A stretch of 64,000 nucleotides of DNA from Nocardia ignorata NBRC 108230 (GCF_001612905.1 NZ_BDBI01000011.1:1-64000), one strand, 5' to 3'. Shown: positions 8,838 through 18,751, counted from the first letter of the stretch. The notes: a model not told the origin generated them from the sequence alone. Numbers and translations are program-made.

Positions 8838-9625
8838 GAGAACTTGGGCTCCCGCTTCTCACGGTGTGAGCCGACGCCCTCGACGACATCGGGGCCGCCG
8901 AAGTGGTAGAACTCGAGGCCCAGAGAGGCGTCGAAGATCGGCATGGCCTGCCGGTACCAGCCGTTGAGTGCCATCTTGGTGCCCTGGATGCCTGCCCGCG
9001 AACCGGCGGCCAGCTTCTGCGCGATCTCCATGGCACGGTCCTGCACCTGGTCGTCGTCGACGCACAGCGACACCATGCCGATGCGCTCGGCCTCCTCGCC
9101 GGTGAGGACCTCGTTGGTCAGCAGGTGGTACTTGGCCTTGGCCATCGAGGTGAGCAGCGGCCAGCAGATCGCGGCGTGATCGCCCGCGGCCACGCCGAGG
9201 CGCACATGGCCGTCGACGATCTTGGCGCGGCGGCCCGCCACCGAGATGTCGGCGAGCAGAGCCGCCACCAGACCGGCGCCCGCGGCGGGACCGTTGATGG
9301 CGGAAATGATCGGCTGGGGCACCTCGATGATGTTGCGCACCAGGTCCCGTGCCTCCCGCATCACCCGTGTCCGCGAGGTGTAGTCACCGATCATGGCCTC
9401 GACCAGGTCGAAGCTGCCGCCTGCGGAGAAGGCCCGCTCCCCCGCACCTCGGATGACGACGGCGCGGACCGATTCGTCGAGGGCGATCACCGGCCAGATG
9501 TCGGCGAGGTGCCGATGTGCCTCGGCGCCGACGGAATTCAGGTTCGGGCCGTCGAGCACGATCCGCAGCACGCCCTCGGCGGGGCGGTCGATCGTCAACG
9601 ACGAGAACTCCTCGTAACCGGGCAC
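8834..9625 (-). CDS. enoyl-CoA hydratase/isomerase (crotonase) family
   Basis: Crotonase-fold protein of 263 residues, usual length. Oxyanion-hole segments are [14 protein letters not shown] and [10 protein letters not shown]; the following [13 protein letters not shown] segment is typical of one clade of small actinobacterial hydratases. I chose GTG at 9625 because AAAGGAC stands 6-7 bp upstream. An in-frame ATG at 9640 overlaps the racemase stop as ATGA but lacks a good Shine-Dalgarno. The gene lies between a 2-methylacyl-CoA racemase and a CoA-transferase in the leftward operon. It would hydrate the enoyl-CoA made by one of the flanking dehydrogenases, or isomerise it. Confidence 0.9.
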   Translation of the reverse strand: MPGYEEFSSLTIDRPAEGVLRIVLDGPNLNSVGAEAHRHLADIWPVIALDESVRAVVIRGAGERAFSAGGSFDLVEAMIGDYTSRTRVMREARDLVRNIIEVPQPIISAINGPAAGAGLVAALLADISVAGRRAKIVDGHVRLGVAAGDHAAICWPLLTSMAKAKYHLLTNEVLTGEEAERIGMVSLCVDDDQVQDRAMEIAQKLAAGSRAGIQGTKMALNGWYRQAMPIFDASLGLEFYHFGGPDVVEGVGSHREKREPKFS

Positions 9626-9636
9626 TTGTTGTCCTT

Positions 9637-10794
9637 TCATTCGCTGATCGACACCGCGTCGGCGCCGGTGGTGACCGCGGCGGTCGTCCACCGGGTCAGG
9701 ATGTCGTCGAGGTCGCCGAGTCCGGTGGGCGGACACGATGGAGTGCGGGCCGGGGTCCGGTCGAAGCGCGGCGCGGGGGCGGGGTGCAGCACTCCCGAAA
9801 CCCTCTGGAACACACCACGTTCCACGTTATGGGGATCTTCGGCGGCCTCGTCGAAGGTGAGTACCGGCGACACGCAGGCATCGGTGCCCCGGTATACCTG
9901 CCACCACTCGTCGCGCGTCCGCTTCGACACCGCTGCGGCGATGAGTTCGCGCAGTCTCGGCCACTGTTCGCGGTCGTCCTGGCCCGGCCAGCTGGTGGTG
10001 TCGACATCGAGGCGGTTCAGGAACTCACGGTAGAAGTCGGGTTCGAGCGCACCGACCGCCAGATACCGCCCGTCCGCACACCGGTAGGTGTCGTAGAACG
10101 GGGCGCCGGAGTCGAGGAAGTTGGTTCCCGGCTCGTCGGAGTACAGCCCGGCGGCGCGCAAGCCCTGCAACTTGGCCGTCAACACGGCGACACCGTCTAC
10201 CATCGCCGCATCGATGACCTGTCCACGCCCCGTGCGCCCGGCTTCCACCAGCGCGCAGGCGATGCCGAACGCGCCGATCGCCCCACCGCCGGCGTAGTCA
10301 CCGAGCAGGTTGATCGGCGGCCGTGGCGCCCCGCCCTCGGAGGCGAGGGCGTGCAGGGCGCCGGACTGGGCGACATAGTTGATGTCGTGTCCGGCGTCCT
10401 TGGCGCGCGGACCGGTCTGGCCGTACCCGGTGAGCCGGACGTAGACCAGGCGGGGGTTGCGCGCGGTGGCGACCTCGGGTCCCAGCCCCAGCCGTTCGGT
10501 GACACCGGGGCGATAGCCCTCGATGAACACGTCGGCCGAATCGGCAAGGCGCAAAACAGCTTCGCGCCCACCGGGGTCCTTGAGGTCCACCGCCACCGAC
10601 CCGACGCCGCGGTTGACCACATCGGTCTCCTCGGTCAGGCCGACGGTCTGGCTCAATTCACGCGCCGAACGGTGCGGTGGCCGCACCACCCGGACCACGT
10701 CGGCGCCCATGTCGGCCAGCAGCATCGACACATAGGGCACCGGCCCCATGCCTGCCAGCACGACGACACGCACACCCGCCAACGGTCCCGTCAT
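9637..10794 (-). CDS. alpha-methylacyl-CoA racemase-like CaiB family protein
   Basis: Probable epimerase converting (R)- to (S)-2-methylacyl-CoA, so that stereospecific dehydrogenases can act. It has 385 residues with ATG at 10794 behind AGGAGGG. Racemase-type features are [12 protein letters not shown] (catalytic His position), [11 protein letters not shown] (catalytic Asp position) and [18 protein letters not shown]; these separate the group from plain CoA-transferases. It lies 13 bp after the acyl-CoA dehydrogenase and 11 bp before the crotonase start. Its presence indicates that alpha-methyl-branched acyl-CoAs (isoprenoid, steroid side chain or similar) pass through this pathway. A second racemase-like gene lies at 57623. 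Confidence 0.87.
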   Translation of the reverse strand: MTGPLAGVRVVVLAGMGPVPYVSMLLADMGADVVRVVRPPHRSARELSQTVGLTEETDVVNRGVGSVAVDLKDPGGREAVLRLADSADVFIEGYRPGVTERLGLGPEVATARNPRLVYVRLTGYGQTGPRAKDAGHDINYVAQSGALHALASEGGAPRPPINLLGDYAGGGAIGAFGIACALVEAGRTGRGQVIDAAMVDGVAVLTAKLQGLRAAGLYSDEPGTNFLDSGAPFYDTYRCADGRYLAVGALEPDFYREFLNRLDVDTTSWPGQDDREQWPRLRELIAAAVSKRTRDEWWQVYRGTDACVSPVLTFDEAAEDPHNVERGVFQRVSGVLHPAPAPRFDRTPARTPSCPPTGLGDLDDILTRWTTAAVTTGADAVSISE

Positions 10795-10807
10795 CGGTAT
10801 TTCCCTC

Positions 10808-11977
10808 CTAGTAGGAACGCGGTAGGCCGAGCACCTGCTGGGAGATGTAGTTGCGCACCATCTCCTGGGAGAACGGCGCATTACGCAGCAGACGCACCTC
10901 CCGCCACAGCCGCTCGATGTGGTACTCCTTCGCGTAGGCGTACCCGCCGAGCGTGGAGAACGCGCGATCACACGCCTCGAAGCCGGCTTCGGCCCCGAGG
11001 TACTTGGCCGCTGCGGCCTCTGGACCACACGGCAGGCCGGCGTCGAACAGTTCCGCCGCGCGCATGATCATGCCCTCGGCGGCTTCCAGGCGGATCCAGG
11101 AATCGGCCAGCGGATGCGCCACGGCCTGGTTCTGGCCGATCGGGCGGTCGAAGACCACGCGGTTCTTGGCGTATTCGGCGCCGATCTCCAGCGCGGCGCG
11201 ACCCAGGCCGACGCCTTCCATACCGACCACGATGCGCTCGGGGTTCAGTCCGTCGAGCAGGTAGTAGAAGCCCTTGTCGACCTCGCCGACGAGCCGGTCG
11301 TCGGAAACCTCGAGGTTGTCGATGAACAGTTCGTTGGTGTCGATGGCGGCGCGGCCGAGCTTGTCGATCTCACGGACCGTGACCCTCGAGCGGTCCATAT
11401 CGGCGAGGAACAGCGACATGCCCCACAGCGGCTTGTCCTCCCGCCGCGGCGAGGTGCGGGCCAGCAGCAGGATCTTGTGCGCGTTCTGGGCGTTGGTGAT
11501 GAACACCTTCTGCCCGTTGATCACCCAGCCGCCGTCGACCTTGGTCGCCTTGGTCTTGATACGCGAAGTGTCCACGCCCGCAGTGGGTTCGGTGACACCG
11601 AACGCCATCAGCAGCTCACCCGAGGCAAGCTTGGGCAGGTACTCGCGTTTCATCTCCTCCGAGCCGTACTTCACGATCGGCGCGGGCGGGAAGGCATAGA
11701 AGTGGATCGCCGAGCCACCGCTCATCCCGGCGCCGGAGGCCGAGATCTCGCCGAGCATCACGGCGGTCTCCTTCAGACCCAGGCCGATGCCGCCGTACTC
11801 CTCGGGGATCATCGCACCGAGCCAACCACCGGCGGCGAAGGCTTTCACGAAGTCCCAGGGGTATTCGTGTTTGTTGTCCTTGTCGAGCCAGTAGTTGTTG
11901 TCGAACTTGCGCGCGAGCTCGCGCGTGGCCTGTCGGACGACTTCGACGTTGTCGTCGGTCGCTGTAGCGGCAGTCAT
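10808..11977 (-). CDS. acyl-CoA dehydrogenase
   Basis: FAD-dependent dehydrogenase of 389 residues with the N-terminal helical domain (GGWLGAMIPEEYGGIG) and LMAFGVTEPTAGVDTS for flavin contact. The C-terminus ends ISQQVLGLPRSY and lacks the usual EGTxEIQ loop, so the catalytic base must lie elsewhere, as in members that use a helix-G Glu. ATG at 11977 has AAGGAG overlapping the stop of the acyl-CoA synthetase gene, with only 2 bp between them, so it is tightly coupled. It is probably the dehydrogenase for the acyl-CoA formed by that synthetase. Confidence 0.9.
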   Translation of the reverse strand: MTAATATDDNVEVVRQATRELARKFDNNYWLDKDNKHEYPWDFVKAFAAGGWLGAMIPEEYGGIGLGLKETAVMLGEISASGAGMSGGSAIHFYAFPPAPIVKYGSEEMKREYLPKLASGELLMAFGVTEPTAGVDTSRIKTKATKVDGGWVINGQKVFITNAQNAHKILLLARTSPRREDKPLWGMSLFLADMDRSRVTVREIDKLGRAAIDTNELFIDNLEVSDDRLVGEVDKGFYYLLDGLNPERIVVGMEGVGLGRAALEIGAEYAKNRVVFDRPIGQNQAVAHPLADSWIRLEAAEGMIMRAAELFDAGLPCGPEAAAAKYLGAEAGFEACDRAFSTLGGYAYAKEYHIERLWREVRLLRNAPFSQEMVRNYISQQVLGLPRSY

Positions 11978-11979
11978 TG

Positions 11980-13938
11980 CTACTCCTTTTCGTCGCCCGT
12001 GGACACGGGGATCGCTTCGAGTGGGGTGGCGGGGTCGAGGGAGGACATGTCTCCGGTCGGTGCCCCGAGATACCGGGACCGAATGGCCCGGCGCATGATT
12101 TTTCCGTTCTTGGTCTTGGGCAGGCTCTCCACGACGACGACCGAGGGGGCGAACGAGCGTCCCGCGTTCCCGATCGCGGTGTCCTGCAGGTCTTCCGGGG
12201 CCTTACCGGTGGAACGCAGGACGGCGAAAGCGACCGCACGCTGGCCACGCAGCTCGTCGGGCACGCCGATCACGGCGACCTCGGCGATCCGGTTGTCGCG
12301 CAGCAGCGCCGCCTCGATCTCCGCGGGACCGACCCGGCGGCCCGACAGTTTGATGGTGTCGTCGGAGCGGCCGTGGATGCGCCACATGCCCTGGTCGTCG
12401 ATGCTGGCCAGGTCGCCGTGGACCCACACGCCGTCCCACTGGTTCCAGTAGGTGTCGAGATAGCGGTCGCGGTCCTGCCAGAAGGCATGGGTCATGCCGG
12501 GGAAGGTGTTGCGGACCACGAGTTCACCGATCTCACCGACGACCGGATTGCCGTCCTCACCGAACACCGAGGCGTCCACGCCGGGCAGTGCGCCGGTGAA
12601 GGCCGCCGGGTCGGCGGGCAGGAACGGGTACCCGATCAGGATGCCGCCACCGACCTCGGTGCCACCGCTGTAGTTGACGATCGGCCGGGTGCCGCCGCCG
12701 ACCTCGGAGAACAGCCACCACCAGGTGGGTTCGTCCCAGGCCTCGCCGGTGGACACGAAGGTGCGCAAGCTCGGCATCGCATGGGTCACCTCCTCCTCCC
12801 CCGCCGCCTTCAGCGCACGCGCCGCGGTGGGCGCGATACCGGCCACGGTGACACCGTTGCGCTCGATGATCTCCCACATCCGGTGCGCGGTGGGGTGCGT
12901 CGGCAGCCCCTCGATCATCACGATCGTCGCGCCGAGCTGCAGCGGACCGGCCATCAGCATGGGGCCGACGAGCCAGCCGAGATCGGTGATCCACGAGACG
13001 ACATCGCCTTCGTGCACGTCGAAGCCGTAGCCGAAGTCGACCGCCGTCTTCACCGCGAAACCACCGTGGGAGTGCACGATGCCCTTGGGGCGACCGGTGG
13101 TACCCGAGGTGTAGACGATGGTGAGCGGGTCGTTGGACTCGGTGTCCGCGGTCGGCACCGGCGCCGGATCGGCATCGAGCTCGTCGAAATACACGTCGCG
13201 GCCCGCGCGCATCGGCACCTCGGTGCCCAGATGCCGCACGACCACGACCTTGGCCACGGTGGGCGCCGACTCCAGGGCCGCGTCGGCGGTCGCTTTCAGT
13301 TCGACCCGCTTGCCGCGCCGCGTGGTCCCGTCGGCGGTCACCAGCAGCACCGCTTCGGAATCCTGCAGGCGGGTGGCGAGCGCGTCCGGTGCGTAGCCGC
13401 TGAAGGTGGGCACCGACACGGCCCCGATCATCGCGATCGCGAGGAAGGCCACCGCGGCTTCGGGCACCACCGGCATGAACAGCACCACCCGGTCACCGCG
13501 CCGGACACCCAGCTGGGTGAGGTTGGCGGCGAAACGCCGCACCTGGTCGTCGAGTTCGGCGAAGGTCAGCGTGCGCCGTGCACCCTCGTCGCCCTCGTAG
13601 ACCACCGCGAGATGATCGGCGGCGGAGCCTCGCGCATGCCGGTGCGCGGCCAGCTGCGCGATATTGACGCCGCCGCCGGTGAACCACCGGGGGAACGGCT
13701 TCCCGGCCGACTCGTCGACGACGCGGTCGAACGGGACCGAGAAGTCCACGCCCAGGTCGGTTGTCGCGGCCCGCCAGAACCATTCGGGCTCGGCGATGGC
13801 TCGCTCGTTGAGCGCGGCGACCGCTGCCGCGTCGTCACCGAATCCCCAGGCTCGCATCGCCGCGAGCAGACGGCTGCGCTCACGGATCTGTTCGTCGGGC
13901 ACCCAGGCCGGCTGCTCGGCAGGCTGAACGTCCACCAT
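11980..13938 (-). CDS. AMP-forming acyl-CoA synthetase (Acs/acetoacetyl-CoA synthetase-like)
   Basis: Activates a carboxylate with ATP and CoA. It has 652 residues, the length of acetyl/propionyl/acetoacetyl-CoA synthetases. Adenylate-forming motifs in order: YTSGTTGRPKG (P-loop), NYSGGTEVGGG, WVHGDLA, GRSDDTIKLSGRRV, and the C-terminal lysine in LPKTKNGKIMRR. ATG at 13938 follows GAGGAGGA. It is the second gene of the leftward operon that begins with the MaoC protein at 14438. It likely supplies the CoA thioester for the racemase, dehydrogenase and crotonase downstream. The precise acid cannot be read; the Acs-like architecture favours a short or functionalised acid. Confidence 0.92.
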   Translation of the reverse strand: MVDVQPAEQPAWVPDEQIRERSRLLAAMRAWGFGDDAAAVAALNERAIAEPEWFWRAATTDLGVDFSVPFDRVVDESAGKPFPRWFTGGGVNIAQLAAHRHARGSAADHLAVVYEGDEGARRTLTFAELDDQVRRFAANLTQLGVRRGDRVVLFMPVVPEAAVAFLAIAMIGAVSVPTFSGYAPDALATRLQDSEAVLLVTADGTTRRGKRVELKATADAALESAPTVAKVVVVRHLGTEVPMRAGRDVYFDELDADPAPVPTADTESNDPLTIVYTSGTTGRPKGIVHSHGGFAVKTAVDFGYGFDVHEGDVVSWITDLGWLVGPMLMAGPLQLGATIVMIEGLPTHPTAHRMWEIIERNGVTVAGIAPTAARALKAAGEEEVTHAMPSLRTFVSTGEAWDEPTWWWLFSEVGGGTRPIVNYSGGTEVGGGILIGYPFLPADPAAFTGALPGVDASVFGEDGNPVVGEIGELVVRNTFPGMTHAFWQDRDRYLDTYWNQWDGVWVHGDLASIDDQGMWRIHGRSDDTIKLSGRRVGPAEIEAALLRDNRIAEVAVIGVPDELRGQRAVAFAVLRSTGKAPEDLQDTAIGNAGRSFAPSVVVVESLPKTKNGKIMRRAIRSRYLGAPTGDMSSLDPATPLEAIPVSTGDEKE

Positions 13939-13976
13939 GACGTGTCCTCCTCGTTGCTGGTTCGTCGTGTGGCGGA

Positions 13977-14438
13977 TCAGGCCTGCTCGGCCGGACGCTT
14001 CATCATCAGCCCGACACGCAAGGCGTCGCAGACGACCTCGTCGCGCTGGTTGATCCCGAGGTGGCGGAAGGTCACGATGCCGGAGTCGTTGCGGCTCTTG
14101 GATTCCCGCTTGTTCTCGATCTTGGTCTGCACGTGGATGGTGTCACCGTGGAACACCGGCTTGGGGAACTTGATCTGCTCGAAACCCAGGTTGCCCAGGG
14201 TGGTGCCCTGCGTGGTCTCCGGCACAGTGATACCCGAGACCAGCCCGAGGATGAACAGGCTGTTCACCAGGCGCTGCCCGTAGATCGAGTTCTTGCTGTA
14301 CTCCGCGTCCAGGTGCAGCGGGGCCAGGTTCAGCGTCATCACACTGAAGAGGGTGTTGTCGGCCTCGGTCACCGTGCGGCGGGTGGGGTGGTCGATGACC
14401 ATTCCCGGCTCGAACTCCTCGAAATACAGGCCAGCCAT
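13977..14438 (-). CDS. MaoC family dehydratase, mesaconyl-CoA hydratase-like
   Basis: Single hot-dog enoyl-CoA hydratase of 153 residues. The active-site region reads TEADNTLFSVMTLN followed by APLHLDAEYS, the arrangement of proteins annotated as mesaconyl-CoA hydratases and relatives; Asp/His for water activation are present. ATG at 14438 follows AGAGGACG. It is the first gene of the leftward operon and is transcribed divergently from the acyl-CoA dehydrogenase at 14569 across a promoter region with three A/T-rich motifs. The neighbouring CitE-like lyases fit a hydratase that makes a lyase substrate (citramalyl- or methylmalyl-CoA type). That link is inference. Confidence 0.88.
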   Translation of the reverse strand: MAGLYFEEFEPGMVIDHPTRRTVTEADNTLFSVMTLNLAPLHLDAEYSKNSIYGQRLVNSLFILGLVSGITVPETTQGTTLGNLGFEQIKFPKPVFHGDTIHVQTKIENKRESKSRNDSGIVTFRHLGINQRDEVVCDALRVGLMMKRPAEQA

Positions 14439-14451
14439 GTCGCGTCCTCTC

Positions 14452-14474
14452 GGAATATATTATGTACTAGACGG
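14452..14474. promoter_or_regulatory. AT-rich operator/promoter island 4
   Basis: GGAATATATTATGTACTAG begins 14 bp upstream of the leftward MaoC start. It carries AATATATTATGT, a one-mismatch relative of the ATATTATAT core seen in the other islands of this gene block. It covers the MaoC side of the divergent promoter. Confidence 0.45.
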
Positions 14475-14508
14475 TGTCGAACGGATGCTACCTCACCGTT
14501 CGGCTCAT

Positions 14509-14543
14509 CGTATATTATATCATTGTATATTATATCTAGTATC
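14509..14543. promoter_or_regulatory. tandem AT-rich operator, two TATATTATATC copies
   Basis: Two exact copies of TATATTATATC (14511-14521 and 14526-14536) are repeated with a 15-bp period, ending about 32 bp before the GTG of the dehydrogenase at 14569. This is the densest example of the motif shared by seven sites between 1 and 22.7 kb. Tandem spacing near 1.5 helical turns would place two regulator dimers on opposite faces. Binding by one of the two GntR/FCD proteins is inferred. Confidence 0.55.
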
Positions 14544-14568
14544 AGCCTCAACCACAGAGGAGCCGAGA

Positions 14569-15732
14569 GTGTCCGAACTCAGTGCCGAGGACTTCGAGCC
14601 GATCCTGGCTCACGTCCGCACGTTCATCCGTACCAAGGTCGTCCCGCGCGAGCAGGAGATCCTGGAGACCAACGCGATTCCCGACGACATCCGGCAAGCC
14701 GCCGCGGAGATGGGCTTGTTCGGGTACGCCATCCCGCAGCAGTGGGGCGGCCTCGGCGTCGATCTCACCCAGGATGTCGAGCTGGCCATGGAGTTCGGCT
14801 ACACCTCGCTGGCGCTGCGGTCGCTGTTCGGCACCAACAACGGCATCGCCGGTCAGGTGCTGGTCAACTACGGCACCGACGAGCAGAAGAAGCAGTGGCT
14901 CGAGCGGATCGCCTCGGGCGAGGTACTGGCCTCCTTCGCGCTCACCGAGCCCGGCGCGGGTTCCAATCCCGCCGGTCTGCGCACCCGCGCCCGCCGCGAC
15001 GGTGACGACTGGGTGATCGACGGCCAGAAGCGGTTCATCACCAACGCACCGCTGGCCGACCTTTTCGTCACCTTCGCCCGCACCGCCGAGCCAGGTCCCG
15101 ACGGGCCCGGGATCGCGGTGTTCCTGGTACCCGCCGATACACCGGGTGTCATCGTCGGACCCAAGGACGCGAAGATGGGTCAGGAAGGTGCCTGGACCGC
15201 CGACGTCACGTTCACCGACGTCCGAGTGCCCGCCGACGCACTGGTCGGTGGCTCGGAGGATGTCGGTTACAAGGCCGCGATGGCCTCGCTCTCGCGTGGT
15301 CGCGTGCACATCGCCGCACTGTCGGTCGGTACCGCGCAGCGCGCCCTCGACGAATCCGTCGCCTACGCCGCCACTGTCACCCAGGGTGGTACGCCCATCG
15401 GCGACTTCCAGCTGGTCCAGGCGATGATCGCCGACATGCAGACCGGCGTGATGGCAGGCCGCGCGCTCGTGCGCGACGCCGCCGCCAAGTACGTCTCCGG
15501 CGAGGACCGCCGCATCTCTCCCTCGGTGGCCAAGCTGTTCTGCACCGAGATGGTCGGCCGGGTCGCCGACAACGCGGTGCAGATCCACGGCGGCAGCGGG
15601 TACATGCGTGAGGTGACCGTCGAGCACATCTACCGCGACGTGCGCCTGCTGCGTCTGTACGAGGGCACCAGCGAGATCCAGCGCCTGATCATCGGCGGCG
15701 GGCTCGTGCGCGAAGCGAAGAAGCGCGCGTGA
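14569..15732 (+). CDS. acyl-CoA dehydrogenase
   Basis: FAD-dependent acyl-CoA dehydrogenase of 387 residues. I chose GTG at 14569 because AGAGGAG stands 6 bp upstream; the open frame further left runs through the AT-rich operator. Features: GLFGYAIPQQWGGLG, FALTEPGAGSNPAGL, IDGQKRFITNA, and RLYEGTSEIQRLIIGG with the Glu of the catalytic loop. It opens a five-gene plus-strand operon with a CitE-like lyase, SDR, FAS1-like hydratase and MaoC protein, overlapping the lyase start by GTGA. It performs the first oxidation of that module. Confidence 0.92.
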   Translation: MSELSAEDFEPILAHVRTFIRTKVVPREQEILETNAIPDDIRQAAAEMGLFGYAIPQQWGGLGVDLTQDVELAMEFGYTSLALRSLFGTNNGIAGQVLVNYGTDEQKKQWLERIASGEVLASFALTEPGAGSNPAGLRTRARRDGDDWVIDGQKRFITNAPLADLFVTFARTAEPGPDGPGIAVFLVPADTPGVIVGPKDAKMGQEGAWTADVTFTDVRVPADALVGGSEDVGYKAAMASLSRGRVHIAALSVGTAQRALDESVAYAATVTQGGTPIGDFQLVQAMIADMQTGVMAGRALVRDAAAKYVSGEDRRISPSVAKLFCTEMVGRVADNAVQIHGGSGYMREVTVEHIYRDVRLLRLYEGTSEIQRLIIGGGLVREAKKRA

Positions 15733-16628
15733 GCGCCGGAACCACAACGGATCTGGCGACCCGGATCCGCGTCGCGTCCACCCTGCTGTTCGTCCCGGCC
15801 GACCGGCCCGAACGCTTCGCCAAGGCCGCCGCGGCGAATCCGGGCCTGGTCGTCCTCGATCTCGAAGACGCCGTGGCATCCGATGCCAAGGAGGCCGCCC
15901 GTGAACACGCCGTCGCCTGGATCGAAGCAGGCAACGAGTGCGCGGTCCGTATCAACGCTGTCGGAACCGCGTGGCACGCGGACGATCTCGCCGCGCTGGC
16001 ACCGCTGCGCTGCGCGGTCGTGCTGCCCAAAGCCGACATCGGCAACCTCGACGGCGTCATCGATGCCCTCACCCAGGCTCGGGCCAGCGCGCCCTACCGC
16101 CCGAAAGCCGCCAGCAGCCGACCGCTGCTGATCGCATTGATCGAGACGGCCGCAGGGGTATCGCATTCCGCGGCCGTCGCGGCCACGCCGGGCGTGGACC
16201 GGCTCGCGGTCGGTACCTTCGATCTGGCCGCCGAACTCGGTGTCGATCCCACCGACCGTGAAGCACTCGCCGGGACCAGGCACGCACTGGTCCTGGCTTC
16301 CGCCGCCGCCGGCCTGCCCGGCCCGATCGACGGCGTCACCGGTGTCGTCGACGATGCCGACCTGGTGCAAGACGATGCCCGCTACGGCAAACGGCTCGGG
16401 TTCACCGGCAAGCTGTGCATCCATCCGCGCCAGCTCCACCCGGTAGCGACCGCGTTTCGCCCGACCGATGCCGAACAGGCCTGGGCACGCAAGATTTCCG
16501 CCGCGATCACCGACACCTCGGGTGTCGCCGTGGTCGACGGTGCCATGGTCGACAAGCCCGTACTCGACCGTGCCCGCCGCATCCTGGCGCAGCTCGACGC
16601 CACCACCGACAGTGAGGAACAGCCATGA
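15729..16628 (+). CDS. HpcH/HpaI-CitE family CoA-ester lyase
   Basis: TIM-barrel Mg-dependent lyase of 299 residues that cleaves or forms 3-hydroxyacyl-CoA type esters such as malyl-, methylmalyl- or citramalyl-CoA. The start [17 protein letters not shown] is typical. Metal/CoA-binding elements are [18 protein letters not shown] (Glu ligand) and [10 protein letters not shown] (Asp). CIHPRQL is the conserved C-terminal CoA-contact motif. GTG at 15729 overlaps the dehydrogenase stop, and the stop overlaps the SDR start. A paralogue lies at 18756 on the other strand. With the FAS1-like hydratase in the same operon, retro-Claisen cleavage of a hydroxy-dicarboxylyl-CoA is the best guess. Confidence 0.9.
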   Translation: MSAGTTTDLATRIRVASTLLFVPADRPERFAKAAAANPGLVVLDLEDAVASDAKEAAREHAVAWIEAGNECAVRINAVGTAWHADDLAALAPLRCAVVLPKADIGNLDGVIDALTQARASAPYRPKAASSRPLLIALIETAAGVSHSAAVAATPGVDRLAVGTFDLAAELGVDPTDREALAGTRHALVLASAAAGLPGPIDGVTGVVDDADLVQDDARYGKRLGFTGKLCIHPRQLHPVATAFRPTDAEQAWARKISAAITDTSGVAVVDGAMVDKPVLDRARRILAQLDATTDSEEQP

Positions 16629-17371
16629 CCGGACCACTTCTGGCCGACAAGACCGCCGTCGTCACCGGCGCCGCCCAGGGCATCGGCTACGCCATCGCCG
16701 AACGCTTCGTCGCCGAGGGCGCGCGCGTGGTCATCGGTGACATCGATGGCGACGCTGCCCAGGCCGCCGCGGACAAGCTCGGCGGCGCGACCGTCGCCCG
16801 CGGTGTTCGCTGCGATGTCACCGTCGCCGACGACGTCCAGGCCCTCATCGACGCGGCCGCCGAATCCTTCTCCCCCGTCGACGTGATGGTCAACAACGCG
16901 GGCATCACCCGCGACGCGACCATGCGCAAGATGACCGAGGACCAGTTCGACCAGGTCATCGCCGTCCATCTCAAGGGCACCTGGAACGGCACCCGGCTGG
17001 CCGGAGCGGTGATGCGCGAACGCGGCAGCGGCGCCATCGTCAACATGTCGTCGTTGTCGGGCAAGATCGGTCTGCCCGGTCAGACCAACTACTCCGCCGC
17101 CAAGGCGGGCATCGTCGGCCTCTCCAAGGCTGCCGCGAAAGAGCTCGCGCACCTGGGTGTGCGGGTCAACGCCATCCAGCCCGGCCTGATCCGCACCGCC
17201 ATGACCGAGGCCATGCCGCAGAAGGTGTGGGATCAGAAGATGGCGGAGATTCCGCTGGGCCGGGCCGGTGAGATCGACGAGATCGCCACGGTGGCATTGT
17301 TTCTCGCCTCCGACATGTCCTCGTACATGACGGGCACGGTGCTCGAGGTGACCGGCGGGCGGTTCATGTGA
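16625..17371 (+). CDS. SDR family oxidoreductase, FabG-like
   Basis: Classical short-chain dehydrogenase/reductase of 248 residues. Nucleotide-binding [19 protein letters not shown] and the catalytic triad in SSLSGKIG plus NYSAAKAG are all present. It most likely interconverts a 3-hydroxyacyl-CoA and 3-ketoacyl-CoA with NAD(P). ATG at 16625 overlaps the preceding lyase stop by ATGA, and its own stop overlaps the next gene as GTGA. The position between lyase and hydratase suggests it acts on the hydratase product. Confidence 0.93.
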   Translation: MTGPLLADKTAVVTGAAQGIGYAIAERFVAEGARVVIGDIDGDAAQAAADKLGGATVARGVRCDVTVADDVQALIDAAAESFSPVDVMVNNAGITRDATMRKMTEDQFDQVIAVHLKGTWNGTRLAGAVMRERGSGAIVNMSSLSGKIGLPGQTNYSAAKAGIVGLSKAAAKELAHLGVRVNAIQPGLIRTAMTEAMPQKVWDQKMAEIPLGRAGEIDEIATVALFLASDMSSYMTGTVLEVTGGRFM

Positions 17372-18231
17372 GCACCTGGCAACCGCACACGGAAACCTCC
17401 GTCGAACTCCTCGATCCCGCGCCGGTGGCCGCATTGGCCGCGCTGCTCGACGACGGCCTACCCGTTCCGGGCCCCGGCGATCCGCTGCCGCCGCTGTGGC
17501 ATTGGGTGGCGCTGCCGCGCTGGGCGGCCTCCGGCGTGCTCGGTCCCGACGGGCACCCTCGACGTGGCTCGTTCCTCCCGCCGGTCGAACTGCCGCGACG
17601 CATGTTCGCCGGCGGTGAGATCGTTGTGCACACACCGCTTCTCGTCGGATCGACGGTGCGGCGCGAGGCCGAGGTGGTCTCGGTGACCGAGAAGAACGGC
17701 CGGTCCGGTGCGCTGGTCGTGGTCGACGTCAGGATCCGGTTGTTCACCGAGGCCGACCAACTCGCCGTCGAGGAAACTCAGAATCTGATCTACCGCGAGG
17801 CCGCCCCCGCGCCGGACAAGCCCGCGCAACCGCCGACGGCCGAGGAAACTCTGCCGCGCGCTCCCCTGCGCCGCACGGCGGACAACGCCTGGGACCTGCG
17901 GACCGATCCGTCCCTGCTCGCTCGGTTCTCCGCCGCTACCGCGAACGCGCACCGCATCCACTACGACTGGCCCTATGCCACCGGCGTGGAGGGGTACCCG
18001 GGCCTGGTTGTCCACGGCCCGTTGCAGGCCATCGCGCTGGCCGAGATCCACCGGCTGATGGGCGGGGCACCGGTACGGGAGCTGCGCCACCGCGGCCGTG
18101 CACCCCTGTTCTGTGGCCAGCCCGCGCGTTTGCTCGCCACCGAGGTGCCCGATGGTGTGGCACTCGAATTGTTCGGTCCCGGGGGGGAATCGGCTGGGCC
18201 GAATGCCACCGTCGACGTCACCACCGACTGA
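17368..18231 (+). CDS. FAS1-like dehydratase / HTD2-type double hot-dog hydratase
   Basis: A 287-residue double hot-dog protein of the MaoC superfamily. The N-terminal half is the FAS1-like dehydratase domain ([19 protein letters not shown], then [17 protein letters not shown]). The C-terminal half carries the hydratase motif [17 protein letters not shown] and LVVHGPLQA. Relatives include mesaconyl-C4-CoA hydratase of the 3-hydroxypropionate bicycle and related C5-dicarboxylyl-CoA hydratases. It is translationally coupled to the SDR (GTGA overlap) and followed 12 bp later by a second hydratase. In combination with the CitE-like lyase this suggests hydration of a dicarboxylyl-CoA before C-C cleavage; the exact substrate is inference. 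Confidence 0.87.
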   Translation: MSTWQPHTETSVELLDPAPVAALAALLDDGLPVPGPGDPLPPLWHWVALPRWAASGVLGPDGHPRRGSFLPPVELPRRMFAGGEIVVHTPLLVGSTVRREAEVVSVTEKNGRSGALVVVDVRIRLFTEADQLAVEETQNLIYREAAPAPDKPAQPPTAEETLPRAPLRRTADNAWDLRTDPSLLARFSAATANAHRIHYDWPYATGVEGYPGLVVHGPLQAIALAEIHRLMGGAPVRELRHRGRAPLFCGQPARLLATEVPDGVALELFGPGGESAGPNATVDVTTD

Positions 18232-18243
18232 TCAGGAGAAACC

Positions 18244-18696
18244 GTGCCCCGCGTATTCACCACCCTCGACGAGGTCCGCGCCGCCGTGGGCGAACCGATC
18301 GGCCCGAGCGAACCGTACCTGGTCGATCAGGCGCGCATCTCGGCGTTCGCCGAGGTCACCGACGACGAGCAGTGGATCCACGTCGACCCCGAGCGGGCCG
18401 TCGCCGGACCGTACGGCACCACCATCGCCCATGGCTATCTCACGCTGTCGCTGATCTCGCATTTCCGGCCGGAGCTGCTCGATTTCCGATTCGGCTCGGC
18501 GCGGGTGAACTACGGCGTCAACAAGGTTCGCTTTCCCGAACCGTTGCCCGCCGGGTCGCAGCTGCGGGCAACCGTGACGATCACCGAGGTCGCCGAGACC
18601 GGCGCCGGGGCGTCGGTGACAGCGAAGTACGTCCTCGACGGCGGGGCGGCCAAGCCCGCCTGTGTAGCCGAGACTGTTCTGCTGATCGTCGACTGA
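18244..18696 (+). CDS. MaoC family (R)-specific enoyl-CoA hydratase
   Basis: Single hot-dog hydratase of 150 residues like mycobacterial Rv0130-type proteins. The (R)-hydratase motif is intact: TDDEQWIHVDPERA with catalytic Asp and His, then GPYGTTIAHGYLTLSL. GTG at 18244 follows AGGAG. It is the last gene of the plus-strand operon and is followed 9 bp later by a 23-bp-arm palindromic terminator. It provides a second hydration activity beside the FAS1-like protein, perhaps for a different intermediate. Confidence 0.92.
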   Translation: MPRVFTTLDEVRAAVGEPIGPSEPYLVDQARISAFAEVTDDEQWIHVDPERAVAGPYGTTIAHGYLTLSLISHFRPELLDFRFGSARVNYGVNKVRFPEPLPAGSQLRATVTITEVAETGAGASVTAKYVLDGGAAKPACVAETVLLIVD

Positions 18697-18705
18697 CCGC
18701 CTGTA

Positions 18706-18751
18706 GACACGAAGAAGGGGGGTGGCCGCGGCCACCCCCCTTCTTCGTGTC
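18706..18751. terminator. bidirectional terminator, 46-bp perfect palindrome
   Basis: Perfect dyad with 23-bp arms (GACACGAAGAAGGGGGG ... CCCCCCTTCTTCGTGTC) and no spacer; in RNA the CGCG centre forms the loop. It separates the converging MaoC gene (18696) and the leftward lyase (stop at 18756) with only a few bases on each side, so it serves both. Confidence 0.9.

Noticed and set aside
8834..9640. ATG at 9640 as start of the crotonase gene
   Set aside because: It forms an ATGA overlap but has no ribosome-binding site, while GTG 9625 stands at ideal distance behind AAAGGAC; kept as an alternative only.
11977..14283. Long plus-strand open frame (768 codons) opposite the acyl-CoA synthetase and MaoC genes
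   Set aside because: It is a GC-rich antisense shadow: the protein is Arg/His/Gly/Asp-rich with no domain, while the minus strand encodes complete enzymes with all motifs.
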